Shown: in pieces, positions 1 through 12,459 of the stretch
How positions within the stretch are numbered: the first letter of the stretch is position 1
Layout of the letters: the number at the start of each line of letters is the position of its first letter
Source of the DNA: Sacculina carcini
Taxonomy: Eukaryota; Arthropoda; Thecostraca; Sacculinidae
DNA: 64,000 nucleotides
Assembly: GCA_916048095.2 (NCBI GenBank)
Contig: OU696579.1
Coordinates: 6,156,001-6,220,000, forward strand
Reading direction: 5' to 3'
The notes under the pieces: model-generated
Databases searched by the model: none
What the model was told of the DNA's origin: nothing
The model's input: the letters and a program-made list of their open reading frames with translations, nothing else
Made by a program: the position numbers and the translations under genes

Positions 1-1621
1 GATACGCAGGCTTACGAAGACGAAGAGCTGAATGAATAATTAAATAAATACGATGCTCAACAAGAGCCTTAATGGGAAGTAACCTAAGTTTTTGTAAAGA
101 AGAAGAGACATGAGAACCCGAAGGAAGATTAAATATCATACGACAAGCTTTATTAATAATAGATTGAAGTTTCCTGAGCTGGCGGTGGTTGAGAGATAGT
201 AGAAGAGAACAGCAATACTGAATTCTACTGAAGATGAATGAGTTAGCTAACTTGAAAGCAGCAGAAATAGTTATATATCTACGAATGGAATAGATACGTT
301 TAAGTTGAAAGTTACAGCACCTGATAATGTCAGAGATGTGTGGATCCAAAGAAAGAGAGCTATCGAGTATGATACCAAGACTACGTACAGAGCAGGATAG
401 AGGTATACTAAGTGAAGTAGTACTATTAGAAGATGGAAAGAGAATATACTTAGTCTTATCAGGATTAAGTTTGAGATGACGAGTGAACGCCCATCTATCT
501 ATATCAGATAAGATGGTACTGACTGAAGAGTGAGAAATAGACTCGGACGAGAGAAGGATTTGAATGTCGTCAGCGAATATTTGGAAGGACACATCGTGAC
601 GACGAAAAACTTTCCCTACAGAGGTAAGATACATATTGAAGAGGAGAGGACCTAAGACAGAGCCTTGAGGTACACCACAAGTTAGTGGGCAAGCGTCACT
701 ACAAGAATCAGCAGAGGTAGAAACAAACTGAAGTCTATCAGAAAGATAAGAGCGAAAGAAAGAGAGAGCTGTGTCGCTAATGCCAAAGTCTAACAGAGTA
801 TCAATAGGAAGCAAATGATTAACAGTGTCAAATGCAGCAGAGAAGTCTTGTTGTATAAGTAGAACATCATTACCAGAGAGATTAGATTTGAGAATAGAAT
901 CATAGAGGAAAATTAGAGAAGTTTCTGTAGAATGAAAGTGCCGGAAGCCAGACTGCTCAGGAAGATACAAATTGTTAAATTCAAAATATTCAGATATCTG
1001 TATGTAGGCATCCATTTCAAGAACTTTAGACAGCCAAGGAGTTCTAGAGATTGGTCGATAGTTAGAGAGCGTGTTAGTATCTAAATCAGATTTTTCAAGT
1101 ATAGGGAGAATACTGGCAGTTTTAGATGCAAGAAATTACCCAAGAGTGAAAGAAGCATTGATGAAATTAGCTAAGAAAGGAAGAAGTAATTCAATGGAGT
1201 GAGGAATCCTGGAAAGATCAATTGGGTTGAGAGATGAAGAATGAATATGAGCACGTCTTAAAATAGTCCTACAATCAGAAAGGGTAACTGAAGTAAAAGA
1301 GTGAAAAATAGAGGAGGGTAAGGGCGGAGAGGATAATGGTAGAGCAACAGGGAACAAGCAGCGAATTTTATCGATTTTAGACTGGAAGAAATTCATAAAT
1401 AAAGAAGGCAACTGATTAGAGGCAGAATCTGGGAAAACAAGACTACGGGAATTACCTAAAAGACTGTCAAAATGCTTCCACAGTTTCTTAGAATTGAGAC
1501 AGGAAGAGATTTTAGTATTATAGTAAGATTTTTTGGCGGAATCACAGAGAAGATGATGATGCCGACGAGCAGAACAGAAAGTTTGCCAAGAAGAGTCAGT
1601 CTTGAGACGACGCCATTGACG

Positions 1622-1622
<1 letters not shown>
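1..1622 (-). mobile_element. L2/CR1-like LINE, copy 1 (RT region, broken, cut by window edge)
   Basis: Minus-strand translation gives the reverse transcriptase of a non-LTR retrotransposon of the Jockey superfamily (L2/CR1-like). Visible are the linker between endonuclease and RT (RRLKTDSSWQTFCSARRHHH), a QQDFSAAFDTVNH block near 840-865, GVPQGSVLGPLLF near 640-680 and the catalytic FADDI near 565-580. It is the same family as the copy at 18185-20680, and base 1 aligns with about 19024 there. There is one in-frame stop near 1136, where the other copy reads GAA. The frame downstream of it appears open to the window edge. The endonuclease domain is absent: the element starts at the CA repeat at 1623, so it is 5'-truncated. 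It is not an active autonomous copy. Confidence 0.9.
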
Positions 1623-1669
<47 letters not shown>

Positions 1670-1729
1670 ATACACACACAAACACAAACACACACATAAG
1701 CACACACACACACACACGCACACACACAA

Positions 1730-1814
<85 letters not shown>
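1623..1814. repeat. Compound (CA)n/(TA)n microsatellite
   Basis: About 130 bp of slightly interrupted CA repeat passes directly into about 60 bp of pure TA repeat. It sits exactly between the truncated 5' edge of the LINE and the 3' end of a small Helitron. The CA part resembles the CA/TG tract that follows the 5' terminus of Helitrons in this window. The open frames across it (poly Tyr-Ile, Cys-Val) are artefacts. Confidence 0.95.
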
Positions 1815-1817
<3 letters not shown>

Positions 1818-2288
1818 GCATTTAAACCCGCCCGTTGTGCGGAACAATTCATAAAGTAAAATTCATATTTAATTAGTAAACATATTGCAAATTAAAAAAG
1901 ATTATAGTAAATCCATATTAATCCTAATCAATTGAAAAGTCTAAATTTCATTATTTTTATTGTTATTTTGACAAAATATTATCCCTCAACCCGCCTCATA
2001 TTTAAGCCTGCCCGTCGTCCGGAATAATTCAGAACTCGAACACGATCCCTTCTGGACCATGAAGTCCAATCCCTTAGTTTTGTATATGAACTCGTTTTAC
2101 ACGGTGAAATTACACGTTCTATTGTCTACAGTTGATGCCCCCGGGACATTATGACCTCATGAACATGATCCATCGCTTCGTTCACGTTTGAAGCCCCTGA
2201 TCTATACCATTGAGCCCGCGCAGTTAGGTCACCTCATATTCAAGCATACACGCACACAGACAGACAGATAATTTCTTTTATATTTATA
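1815..2288 (-). mobile_element. Short non-autonomous Helitron (~470 bp)
   Basis: Read on the minus strand, the element starts near 2288 with an AT-rich end followed by TCTGTCTGTCTG and a conserved GAGGTGACCTAA-type block. It ends near 1815 with the hairpin motif CCGCACAACGGGCGGG and then AAATGCTA. Helitron 3' ends carry a GC-rich hairpin about 10 nt before a CTRR terminus, and this fits. An internal second hairpin (near 2008) has the diverged form TCCGGACGACGGGC. There is no coding capacity. The same roughly 460-bp unit recurs at 2289-2740, 2741-3200, 45199-45650, 45651-46110 and 20868-21324. Confidence 0.65.
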
Positions 2289-5200
2289 CTAGCATTACAA
2301 CCCGCCCGTTGTGCGGAACAATTCATGAAAATATTGAAAATTAAAAATAAATATGGCAAACTCATGAAAACCTTAATCAATTAAAAGGTCTGAATTTCAT
2401 TGTTTTTAATTTTATTTTGACAAAATATTTTCACTCAACCCGCCTCATGTTTAAACCCGGCCGACGTGCGGAATAATTCAGAACTCGAACACCATCCGTT
2501 CGGGTTCTTGAAGTCAAATCCATTAGTTTTGTATATGAATTCATTCTACACGGTGAAATTGAACGTTTTATTGCTGCCCGCGGGACATTTTTATTTCATA
2601 AAAATGAGCCATCGCTTCGTTTGCGTTTGAAGCCCCTGATCATTGAACCAGCGAACCATGAACCAGCGCAATTATGTCACCTCATATTCAAGCATACATA
2701 CACAGACAGACAGATAATTTCTTCTTTATGTATATATATAGCATTAAAACCGCATTAAAACCCGCCCGTTGTGCGGAACAATTCATAAAAATATTGCAAA
2801 TTAAAAATAAATAAGGCAAACTCATGAAGACCTTAATCAATTAAAAAGTCTAAATTTCATTATTTTTAATTTTATTTTGACAAAATATTTTCACTCAACC
2901 CGCCTCATATTTAAACCCGCCCGACGTGAGGAAAAATTCAGAACTCGAACACCATCCGTTCTGGTTCTTGAAGTCAAATCCATTAGTTTTGTATATGAAT
3001 TCATTCTATACGGTGAAATTGAACGTTTTATTGCTGCCCGCGGGACATTTTTATTTCATAAAAATGAGCCATCGCTTCGTTTGCGTTTGAAGCCCCTGAT
3101 AATTGAACCAGCGAACCATGAGCCAGCGCAATTATGTCACCTCATATTCAAGCATACATACACAGACAGACAGATAATTTCTTCTTTATGTATATATATA
3201 GCATTATAACCCGCCCGTTGTGCGGAGCAATTCATAACATGAAATTCATATTCAATTCATAAAAAATATGGAAAAATAAAAATGAAATAGGGTACACTCA
3301 TAAAAATATTAATCAATTGAAAATTATAAGTTTAATTATTTTTATTTCGACACAATATTTCCCCTTAGTCCGCCTGAGTCATTTTTAAACCCGCCCGTCG
3401 TGCTGAATAATTCAGAACTCGAACACGATCCGTTCTGCATCTTGAAGTCAAATCCATTGGTTTTGTGTATGGATTAATTCTACAGGGTAAATTGAACGTT
3501 CTATTGTCTATAGTTGCTGCCCGCGGAACATTTTTATTTTAAAAAAAAAAACCTTTTTTTGAATGAACCATTTGAAAAAATGATCTAAAAACACTTTTTC
3601 AAACCCACCCGTCGTGCGGAACAATTCATACAATAAAATTCATATCAAATCCATAAAATATAATGAATACACATTGAAAAGCAAAAAATGTAACCTATAA
3701 ATATCTTAACCAATAGAAAAGTCTAAATGTGAATATTTTTGTTCTTATTTTGACAAATATTATCCCTCAACCCGCCTGATATATAAATCTGCCCGTCGTG
3801 TGGTATAATTCAGAACACAAACACGAAACAAACAATGAAAGATGATGAAATCTTTTCATCAGACTGTTTCCAAACTATATTTATTACTTAACATCATTCC
3901 CCAATATCATTTGCTTAAGTACTATTTCACTTTTACCGCTATAATATTTATTGTTAAAATTTATATATTTTCCGCTATCATTAAAACCCAATATAACCTG
4001 AGTCAAACCTACCCAACCCAACCCAACCATTCAATCTTGACCGCTCTCAGCCTAGTCTGAGGTGATTTAACTTATTAGTTTGTGATCACAAAATATACTG
4101 ATGCGATCATAATTTGTAATCAGAAGACTGAGATTATCTACCCCAGGGGTCCCAAACACGCGGCCCACCAATACTTTTCTCTCAACCCGCCAATATAGTA
4201 TCGGGACCAAACTGTAAGGTAGCTAAATTCACATTTGTTGCATAATGCGATATAATTTTACACCATTATCATATTATCTCATAATTCCCGGTTAATGCTT
4301 CCACTAATGCATCATATTCATACAGTTGTTATTTTTTGGCTTACATCGATAATGCAGCCCTTGATATTACAGCCGATATTATATTATGCAATCTATATTC
4401 TGCTACGTATTATTCCTAATGCATATATCATTAGATCGCAAAATATATTTAAAGGTTCACATCATTCTCCAAAATCATTTGCTTAAGAGCTATTCTACTT
4501 TTATCGCTAGAATATTTACTGCTAGCAAAATATCATATACCTCGCTATCATTTAAACCCACTCTTTATAGATACATTTAATTCGCCCGTCGTGCGGAACA
4601 GTTCATAAAATATAATTAATATTCAATTCATAAAAAAATAAGTGCAAATTGAAAAAGAAAAACAAACCCACAGGAAAGTTATAGCTAATCTAAAAGTCTA
4701 AATGTGAAATTTATGTTTCAATTTAGAAAACATGTTTTTCCACAACACTATCAAAACAATGCAACCTTCTGTCATCTCTATAATTCCAGGTTAATGCTTC
4801 CGCTAAAACAGCATAAGTTGGCATTACATGATATTGCAACCCATATCCTTATGCAACTTATGCTTATGCAACTTGAAATTAAACCAATTAAATTACACAG
4901 TTAAATTCAGTAGTTTACTTTGTTCCCAATAGCATTTTACCCGCCCGTCGTGCGGAACGTTATTGAGGACAATAAAGCCTTTATATTCAGTAGAGTGTAG
5001 CATTAATTAAACTGTACGCAATAAAACCACACCATCCATGCTTGGAGATAATATGATGCATTCTTAATTGTGATTGGGCTTCAGTGAAATTTAATCGGTG
5101 TATATTCCTGTGTAATCGCAAGTGCGCATAATAGCTGTCAAATTGGCAATATGTCCTTTTGACTTTACACCGCCGTAACTTCCTTCAGATACCCTTTGGA

Positions 5201-6883
5201 AAATTACAAATTATACCGTATTGTAGAAGAAAAAATTTCTAGAACGATGGTATAATTTATTTTTATGTGTAACAAATAGTTACTGAGAAATAGTAGAAAA
5301 ATGAATTAATTTTAGTCGCCCGGTGTTCAAGTGTAATTTTGGATGTATTTGAGAATTTTGCCAATTTTACACGTTTTTTGTATCATTTGTGGGTATAAAT
5401 TATAGCTTATCTTGTAGAACACAAAATTCTCTACACAGTAGTATATTCCTGTGTAATCGCAAGTGCGTAAATTGTGATTGGACTTCAGTGAAATTTAATC
5501 AGTGTATATTCATGTGTAATCGCAAGTACGCATAATAGCTGTCAAATTGGCAACATGACATTTTGACTTTACACCGGCGTAACTTCCTTCAGATACACTT
5601 TGGAAAATTAATAATTATACCGTACTGTAGGAAACAAAATTTCTAGCACGATGGTATAATTAATTTTAATGTATGACAAATAGTTCCTGAGAAATGGGTA
5701 TAAAAATGAATAAATTGTAGTCACCCGGTGTTCAAGTGTAATTTTGGATGTATTTGAGAATTTTGCCAATTTTACACGTTTTTTGTATCATTTGTGGGTA
5801 TAAATTACACCTTTTCTTGTAGAACACAAAATTCTCTACACAGTAGTATATTCCTGTGTAATCGCAAGTGCGCATAATAGCTGTCAAATTGGCAATATGT
5901 CCTTTTGACTTTACACCGCCGTCACTTCCTTCAGATACACTTTGGAAAATCAAAAATTATACCGCATTTTAAAAAATACAATTTCCAGCACGATGATATA
6001 ATTTATTTTAATGTGTGACAAATAGTTCCTGAGAAATAGGTAGAAAAATGAATTAATTTAGGCGCCCGGTGATCAAGTGTAATTTTGGATGTATTTGACA
6101 ATTTTGCCAATTTTACACATTTTTTGTATCATTTGTGGGTATAAATTATAACTTTTCTTGTAGAACACAAAATTATCTACACAATAGTATAATTTTTATA
6201 GCTGTACCATTGCTGGTTTATGAGGAATAGATAGGGGAATATTTACCAAAACATTCACGGTTTCCAGTGCTAATTTTGCATTTTTGACTTTGTCATTTTG
6301 ACTTCACACCGCCGTAACTTTTTTTTAATACACTTTGGAAAATTAAAAATTATACCGTGTTGTAGCAAACGAAATTCCCAGCATGATGGTATTATTTATT
6401 TAGTTGTGTGATAATTAGTTTTTGATACATAGAGAAAAAAGTATAGAAAATCGGACGCGTGGAGTATAAATATAATTTTGAATATAGATTGAAATTTTGT
6501 CATGTTTACATCTTTTATGTTCTATTTTTGGATATGAATTATAACCTATCTTGTAGAACAGAAAATTCTCTACACAGTGGTATAATCTGTTTGGCTGTAC
6601 CATTTCTGGTTTATGAGGAGTAGATGGCAGAGCATTGACCACAATTTTCGCATTTTTCAGGGTTCATTTTGTGTTTTCACCGCGATAACTTTTTTGGTCT
6701 TATTTTTAACATTTGAAATTTATCCTATCGTGTAGACAAGAAAATTTCCAACGTGATGGTATATATTGTTAGCGGGTACGCCAAGTGGTGGCCGAGTATT
6801 AGCTGATAGAAAATGGACCAAGGATGGTGAGCACACACACACAGACACACACACACACAGAGGATCTCTTTTATATATATAGA
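2289..6883 (-). mobile_element. 4.6-kb non-autonomous Helitron, copy A
   Basis: On the minus strand it begins TCTATATATATAAAAGAG (rc of 6866-6883) and ends in CTAG (2289-2292), preceded by the hairpin CCGC-ACAACGG-GCGG. These are the canonical TC...CTRR ends of rolling-circle transposons. The length of 4595 bp nearly equals two other full copies (7845-12459 and 45199-49802). No Rep or helicase motifs and no long frame are present, so it depends on a partner. The 5' half (about 4960-6840) is an array of inverted-repeat cores. The 3' half has about ten diverged copies of the terminal hairpin motif and contains two short Helitron units (2289-2740, 2741-3200). Short frames of 60-75 codons inside recur only because the copies are near-identical. 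Confidence 0.8.
5205..6770. repeat. Tandem ~190-bp repeats with a conserved inverted-repeat core (Helitron 5' half)
   Basis: Nine cores start near 5211, 5397, 5612, 5805, 5956, 6147, 6347, 6537 and 6718, a mean spacing of about 190 bp. Each follows the plan ATTATACC, a few bases, TGTAGA, about 10 bases, TCTACA or TTTCTAGCA, a few bases, GGTATAAT, so both an outer and an inner arm can pair. The clearest is 6537-6586, with TGTAGA at 6552-6557 and TCTACA at 6569-6574. Two core types alternate, giving a dimeric period of about 345-405 bp. The same array occurs inverted in 7985-9600, again in 48110-49690, and degraded in 13900-14470, 17040-18010, 35440-36460 and 44270-45060. Confidence 0.8.
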
Positions 6884-7844
6884 CTAGCATTAAAACCCGC
6901 CCGTTGTGCGGAGCAATTCATGAAATAAAATTCATATTATATTAATACAAAAAAATTGGAATTAAAAAATATTTATATCTATATATAAATTTCTATATTT
7001 ATATAGATAGATTTATATAGATTGATATATATAGATTTATATAGATTGATATATATATAGATTTATCTCTAATTAATATCTATATTTATATATTTATATC
7101 TAAATTTCTATATTTGAACATTTATTTTTGTAACAGAAACGTGTTTGCGTTGTTTGGTGATGTGTTTGTATGTATGGGTTTCAATCGCTCGCCGCCGCGG
7201 GGCATGCACACTTCATGAAACGCATACATACAAACACAGACAGACACTCCAACGCGCTCACACACTCTCTCTCTCTCGCTCACAATCACACCACAATTTT
7301 TATATTAGTTTGCCTAAACCGCCTCATATTTAAACCTGAACGTCGTGCTGAATAATTCAGAACTCAGACACGAAACAATGAAAAATGACTACACTTTTTC
7401 ATCATAATGTTTTCAAAATATATTGATAACTTAACATCACAATCTAGCATTGAAACCCGCCCGTCGTGCGCAGCAATTCATATAATAAAATTAATATTCA
7501 ATTAAAAAAATATGGGATACAAATTATGAAGAAAAAAGTAAACCCATTAAAAGTCTGATCTAATAGAAAAGTATATAGGTGAGTATTTTTATTTTTATTA
7601 GGACAAAATATTTCCCTCAAATAGCATCATATTTAAGCCTGCCCGTCGTCCGGAAAAAAATTGGAACTCAAACACGACATAATGAAAAATGATGAAAAAT
7701 GAAACATTTTCATCAGAATATTTGCAAAATATATTTATAACTTAACATAATTACCCAACATCATTTGCACAAGTACTATTATACTTTTACCAGTATAATA
7801 TTAACTGCCAGAAATGCATATACATACATTCATATACATTTATA
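6884..7844 (-). mobile_element. Truncated Helitron 3' ends between two full copies
   Basis: The segment opens with a Helitron 3' terminus (CTAG at 6884-6887, hairpin motif at 6896-6911) that abuts the 5' end of copy A with no spacer. A second 3' terminus lies at 7444 (CTAG 7444-7447). Between them are TAGATTTATA-type AT-rich repeats (about 6965-7110), a short CT/CA-rich stretch (about 7245-7300) and a piece of Helitron interior (7305-7440). No 5' ends are recognisable, so these are fragments. No gene is seen. Confidence 0.6.
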
Positions 7845-7866
7845 TCTATATATATAAAAGAGATCC

Positions 7867-7908
<42 letters not shown>

Positions 7909-10900
7909 CCACCCTCCTTGGTCACATTTTCAGCAAGCTGCTACTCGGTAACCACTTAATGTACCTGCCAACAATTTATACCATTACGCTGGAAATTTTC
8001 TTGTCTACACGATAGGATAAATTTAAAATTTTAAAAATGAAATCAAAAAAAGTTATCGCGGTGAAAAGACAAAATGAACCCTGAAAAATGCGAAAATTTT
8101 GGTCAATATTCCTACATCTACTCCTCATAAACCAGAAATGGTACAGTAATACAGATTATACCACTGTGTAGAGAATTTTCTGTTCTACAAGATAGGTTAT
8201 AATTCATATCCAAAAATAGAACATAAAAGATGTAAACATGACACAATTTCAATCTATATTCAAAATTATATTTAAACTCCACGCGTCCGATTTTCTATAC
8301 TTTTTTCTCTATTTATCAAAAACTAATTATCACACATCTAAACTATCATCATCACATCTATCTTCACAACTAAATAAATAATACCATCATGCTGGGAATT
8401 TCGTTTGCTACAACACGGTATAATTTTTAATTTTCCAAAGTTTATTAAAAAAACGTTACGGCGGTGTGAAGTGTAAATGACAAAGTCAAAAAGGCATAAT
8501 TATCGCACAAAAACGTGAATATTTTGGTCAATATTCCGCTATCTATTCCTCATAAACCAGCAATGGTACAGCTATAAAAATTATACTATTGTGTAGATAA
8601 TTTTGTGTTCTACAAGAAAAGTTATAATTTATACCCACAAATGATACAAAAAATGTGTAAAATTGGCAAAATTGTCAAATACATCCAAAATTACACTTGA
8701 TCACCGGGCGCCTAAATTAATTCATTTTTCTACCTATTTCTCAGGAACTATTTGTCACACATTAAAATAAATTATATCATCGTGCTGGAAATTGTATTTT
8801 TTAAAATGCGGTATAATTTTTAATTTTCCAAAGTGTATCTGAAGGAAGTTACGGCGGTGTAAAGTCAAAAGGACATATTGCCAATTTGACAGCTATTTTT
8901 CGCACTTGCGATTACACAGGAATATACTACTGTGTAGAGAATTTTGTGTTCTACAAGAAAAGGTGTAATTTATACCCACAAATGATACAAAAAACGTGTA
9001 AAATTGGCAAAATTCTCAAATACATCCAAAATTACACTTGAACACCGGGTGACTACAATTTATTCATTTTTATACCCATTTCTCAGCAACTGTTTGTCAC
9101 ACCTTAAAATTAATTATACCATCGTGCTAGAAATTTTGTTTCCTACAGTACGGTATAATTATTAATTTTCCAAAGTGTATCTGAACGAAGTTACGACGGT
9201 GTAAGGTCAAAATGTCATGTTGCCAATTTGACAGCTATTATGCGTACTTGCGATTACACATGAATATACACTGATTAAATTTCACTGGAGTCCAATCACA
9301 ATTTACGCACTTGCGATTACACAGGAATATACTACTGTGTAGAGAATTTTGTGTTCTACAAGATAAGCTATAATTTATACCCACAAATGATACAAAAAAC
9401 GTGTAAAATTGGCAAAATTCTCAAATACATCCAAAATTACACTTGAACACCGGGCGACTAAAATTATTCATTTTTCTACTATTTCTCAGTAACTATTTGT
9501 TACACATAAAAATAAATTATACCATCGTTCTAGAAATCTTGTCTTCTACAATACGGTATAATTTGTAATTTTCCAAAGGGTATCTGAAGGAAGTTACGGC
9601 GGTGTAAAGTCAAAAGGACATATTGCCAATTTGACAGCTATTATGCGTACTTGCGATTACACAGGAATATACACCGATTAAATTTCACTGAAGCCCAATC
9701 TCAATTAAGAATGCATCATATTATCTCCAAGCATGGATGGTGTGGTTTTATTGCGTACAGTTTAATTAATGCTACACTCTACTGAATATAAAGGCTTTAT
9801 TGTCCTCAATAACGTTCCGCACGACGGGCGGGTAAAATGCTATTGGGAACAAAGTAAACTACTGAATTTAACTGTGTAATTTAATTGGTTTAATTTCAAG
9901 CTGCATAAGCATAAGTTGCATAAGGATATGGGCTGCAATATCATGTAATGCCAACTTATGCTGTTTTAGCGGAAGCATTAACCTGGAATTATAGAGATGA
10001 CAGAAGATTGCATTGTTTTGATAGTGTTGTGGAAAAACATGTTTTCTAAATTGAAACATAAATTTCACATTTAGACTTTTATATTAGCTATAACTTTCCT
10101 GTGGGTTTGTTTTTCTTTTTCAATTTGCACTAATTTTTTTATGAATTGAATATTAATTATATTTTATGAGCTGTTCCGCACGACGGGCGAATTAAATGTA
10201 TCTATAAAGAGTGGGTTTAAATGATAGCGAGGTATATGATATTTTGCTAGCAGTAAATATTCTAGCGATAAAAGTAGAATAGCTCTTAAGCAAATGATTT
10301 TGGAGAATGATGTGCACCTTTAAATATATTTTGCGATCTGATGATATATGTATTAGGAATAATACGTAGCAGAATATAGATTGCATAATATAATATCGGC
10401 TGTAATATCAAGGGCTGTATTATCGGTGTAATCCAAAAAATAACAACTGTATGAATATGATGCATTAGTGGAAGCATTAACCGGGAATTATGAGATAATA
10501 TGATAATGGTGTATAATTATATCGCATTATGCAACAAATGTGAATTTAGCTACCTTACAGTTTGGTCCCGATACTATATTGGCGGGTTGAGAGAAAAGTA
10601 TTGGTGGGCCGCGTGTTTGGGACCCCTGGGGTAGATAATCTCAGTCTTCTGATTACAAATTATGATCGCATCAGTATATTTTGTGATCACAAACTAATTA
10701 GTTAAATCACCTCAGACTAGGCTGAGAGCGGTCAAGATTGGATGGTTGGGTTGGGTTGGGTAGGTTTGACTCAGGTTATATTGGGTTTTAATGATAGCGG
10801 AAAATATATAAATTTTAACAATAAATATTATAGCGGTAAAAGTGAAATAGTACTTAAGCAAATGATATTGGGGAATGATGTTAAGTAATAAATATAGTTT

Positions 10901-12459
10901 GGAAACATTCTGATGAAAAGATTTCATCATCTTTCATTGTTTGTTTCGTGTTTGTGTTCTGAATTATACCACACGACGGGCAGATTTATATATCAGGCGG
11001 GTTGAGGGATAATATTTGTTAAAATAAGAACAAAAATATTCACATTTAGACTTTTCTATTGGTTAAGATATTTATAGGTTACATTTTTTGCTTTTCAATT
11101 TGTATTCATTATATTTTATGGATTTGATATGAATTTTATTGTATGAATTGTTCCGCACGACGGGTGGGTTTAAAAAAGTGTTTTTAGATCATTTTTTCAA
11201 ATGGTTCATTTAAAAAAAGGTTTTTTTTTCCAAAAATAAAAATGTTCCGCGGGCAGCAACTATAGACAATAGAACGTTCAATTTTCCCTGTAGAATTAAT
11301 CCATACACAAAACCAATGGATTTGACTTCTTATATGAATTTTATTGTATGAATTGTTCCCCACGACGGGCGGGTTTAAAAAAGGTGTTTTCATTTTTTAG
11401 TTCATTTTTTCAAATGGTTCATTTAAAAAAGGTATTTTTTTACAAATAAAAATGCTCCGCGGGCAGCAACTATAGACAATAGAACGTTCAATTTACCCTG
11501 TAGAATAAATCCATACACAAAACCAATGGATTTGACTTCAAGATCCAGAACGGATCGTGTTCGAGTTCTGAATTATTCAGCACGACGGGCGGGTATAAAA
11601 ATGACTCAGGCGGACTGAGGGGAAATATTTTGTCGAAATAAAAATAATTAAACTTATAATTTTCAATTGATTAATATTTTTATGAGTGTACCCTATTTCA
11701 TTTTTATTTTTCCATATTTTTTTACGAATTGAATATGAATTTCATGTTATGAATTGCTCCGCACAACGGGCGGGTTTTAATGCTATATATATACATAAAG
11801 AAGAAATTATCTGTCTGTCTGTGTATGTATGCTTGAATATGAGGTGACATAATTGCGCTGGTTCATGGTTCGCTGGTTCAATGATCAGGGGCTTCAAACG
11901 CAAACGAAGCGATGGCTCATTTTTATGAAATAAAAATGTCCCGCGGGCAGCAATAAAACGTTCAATTTCACCGTATAGAATGAATTCATATACAAAACTA
12001 ATGGATTTGACTTCAAGAACCAGAACGGATGGTGTTCGAGTTCTGAATTATTCCTCACGTCGGGCGGGTTTAAATATGAGGCGGGTTGAGTGAAAATATT
12101 TTGTCAAAATAAAATTAAAAATAATGAAATTTAGACTTTTTAATTGATTAAGGTCTTCATGAGTTTGCCTTATTTATTTTTAGTTTGCAATATTTTTATG
12201 AATTGTTCCGCACAACGGGCGGGTTTTAATGCGGTTTTAATGCTATATATATACATAAAGAAGAAATTATCTGTCTGTCTATGTATGTATGCTTGAATAT
12301 GAGGTGACATAATTGCGCTGGTTCATGGTTCGCTGGTTCAATGATCAGGGGCTTCAAACGCAAACGAAGCGATGGCTCATTTTTATGAAATAAAAATGTC
12401 CCGCGGGCAGTTATTCATGTTATGAATTGCTCCGCACAACGGGCGGGTTTTAATGCTAG
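7845..12459 (+). mobile_element. 4.6-kb non-autonomous Helitron, copy A'
   Basis: The element starts A|TCTATATATATAAAAGAG at 7845 and ends in CTAG at 12456-12459, followed by T. This matches Helitron insertion between A and T. The 3' hairpin is CCGC (12432-12435) pairing with GCGG (12443-12446), 9 nt before CTAG. The length is 4615 bp. The 5' TG/TCTG tract (7868-7910) is TCTG-rich here but CA-rich in copies A and A'''. Together with copy A it makes an inverted pair with 4.6-kb arms, 5' ends facing across 961 bp. No transposase is encoded. Confidence 0.82.

Noticed and set aside
1456-1821. Frames of alternating Tyr-Ile and Cys-Val
   Set aside because: TA and CA microsatellites read in frame; the same applies at 18000-18180, 20700-20880, 35050-35390, 40413-40633 and 49633-49922.
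4010-4035. Telomere-like CCCAACCCAACCCAACC
   Set aside because: Only about four units of CCCAA inside a transposon, and not a known animal telomere repeat.
4141-4240. hAT-like end CAGGGGTCCCAAACACGCGG inside the Helitrons (also near 10600, 15510, 47050)
   Set aside because: Resembles a hAT terminus, but no opposite end or 8-bp duplication was found; it may be an old captured fragment.
3842-4904. Frames of 62-72 codons repeated in each Helitron copy (for example 3842-4060, 4295-4486, 4704-4904)
   Set aside because: Conserved only because the copies are near-identical DNA. They are AT-rich, without domains, and partly interrupted in the older copy (14577-18092).
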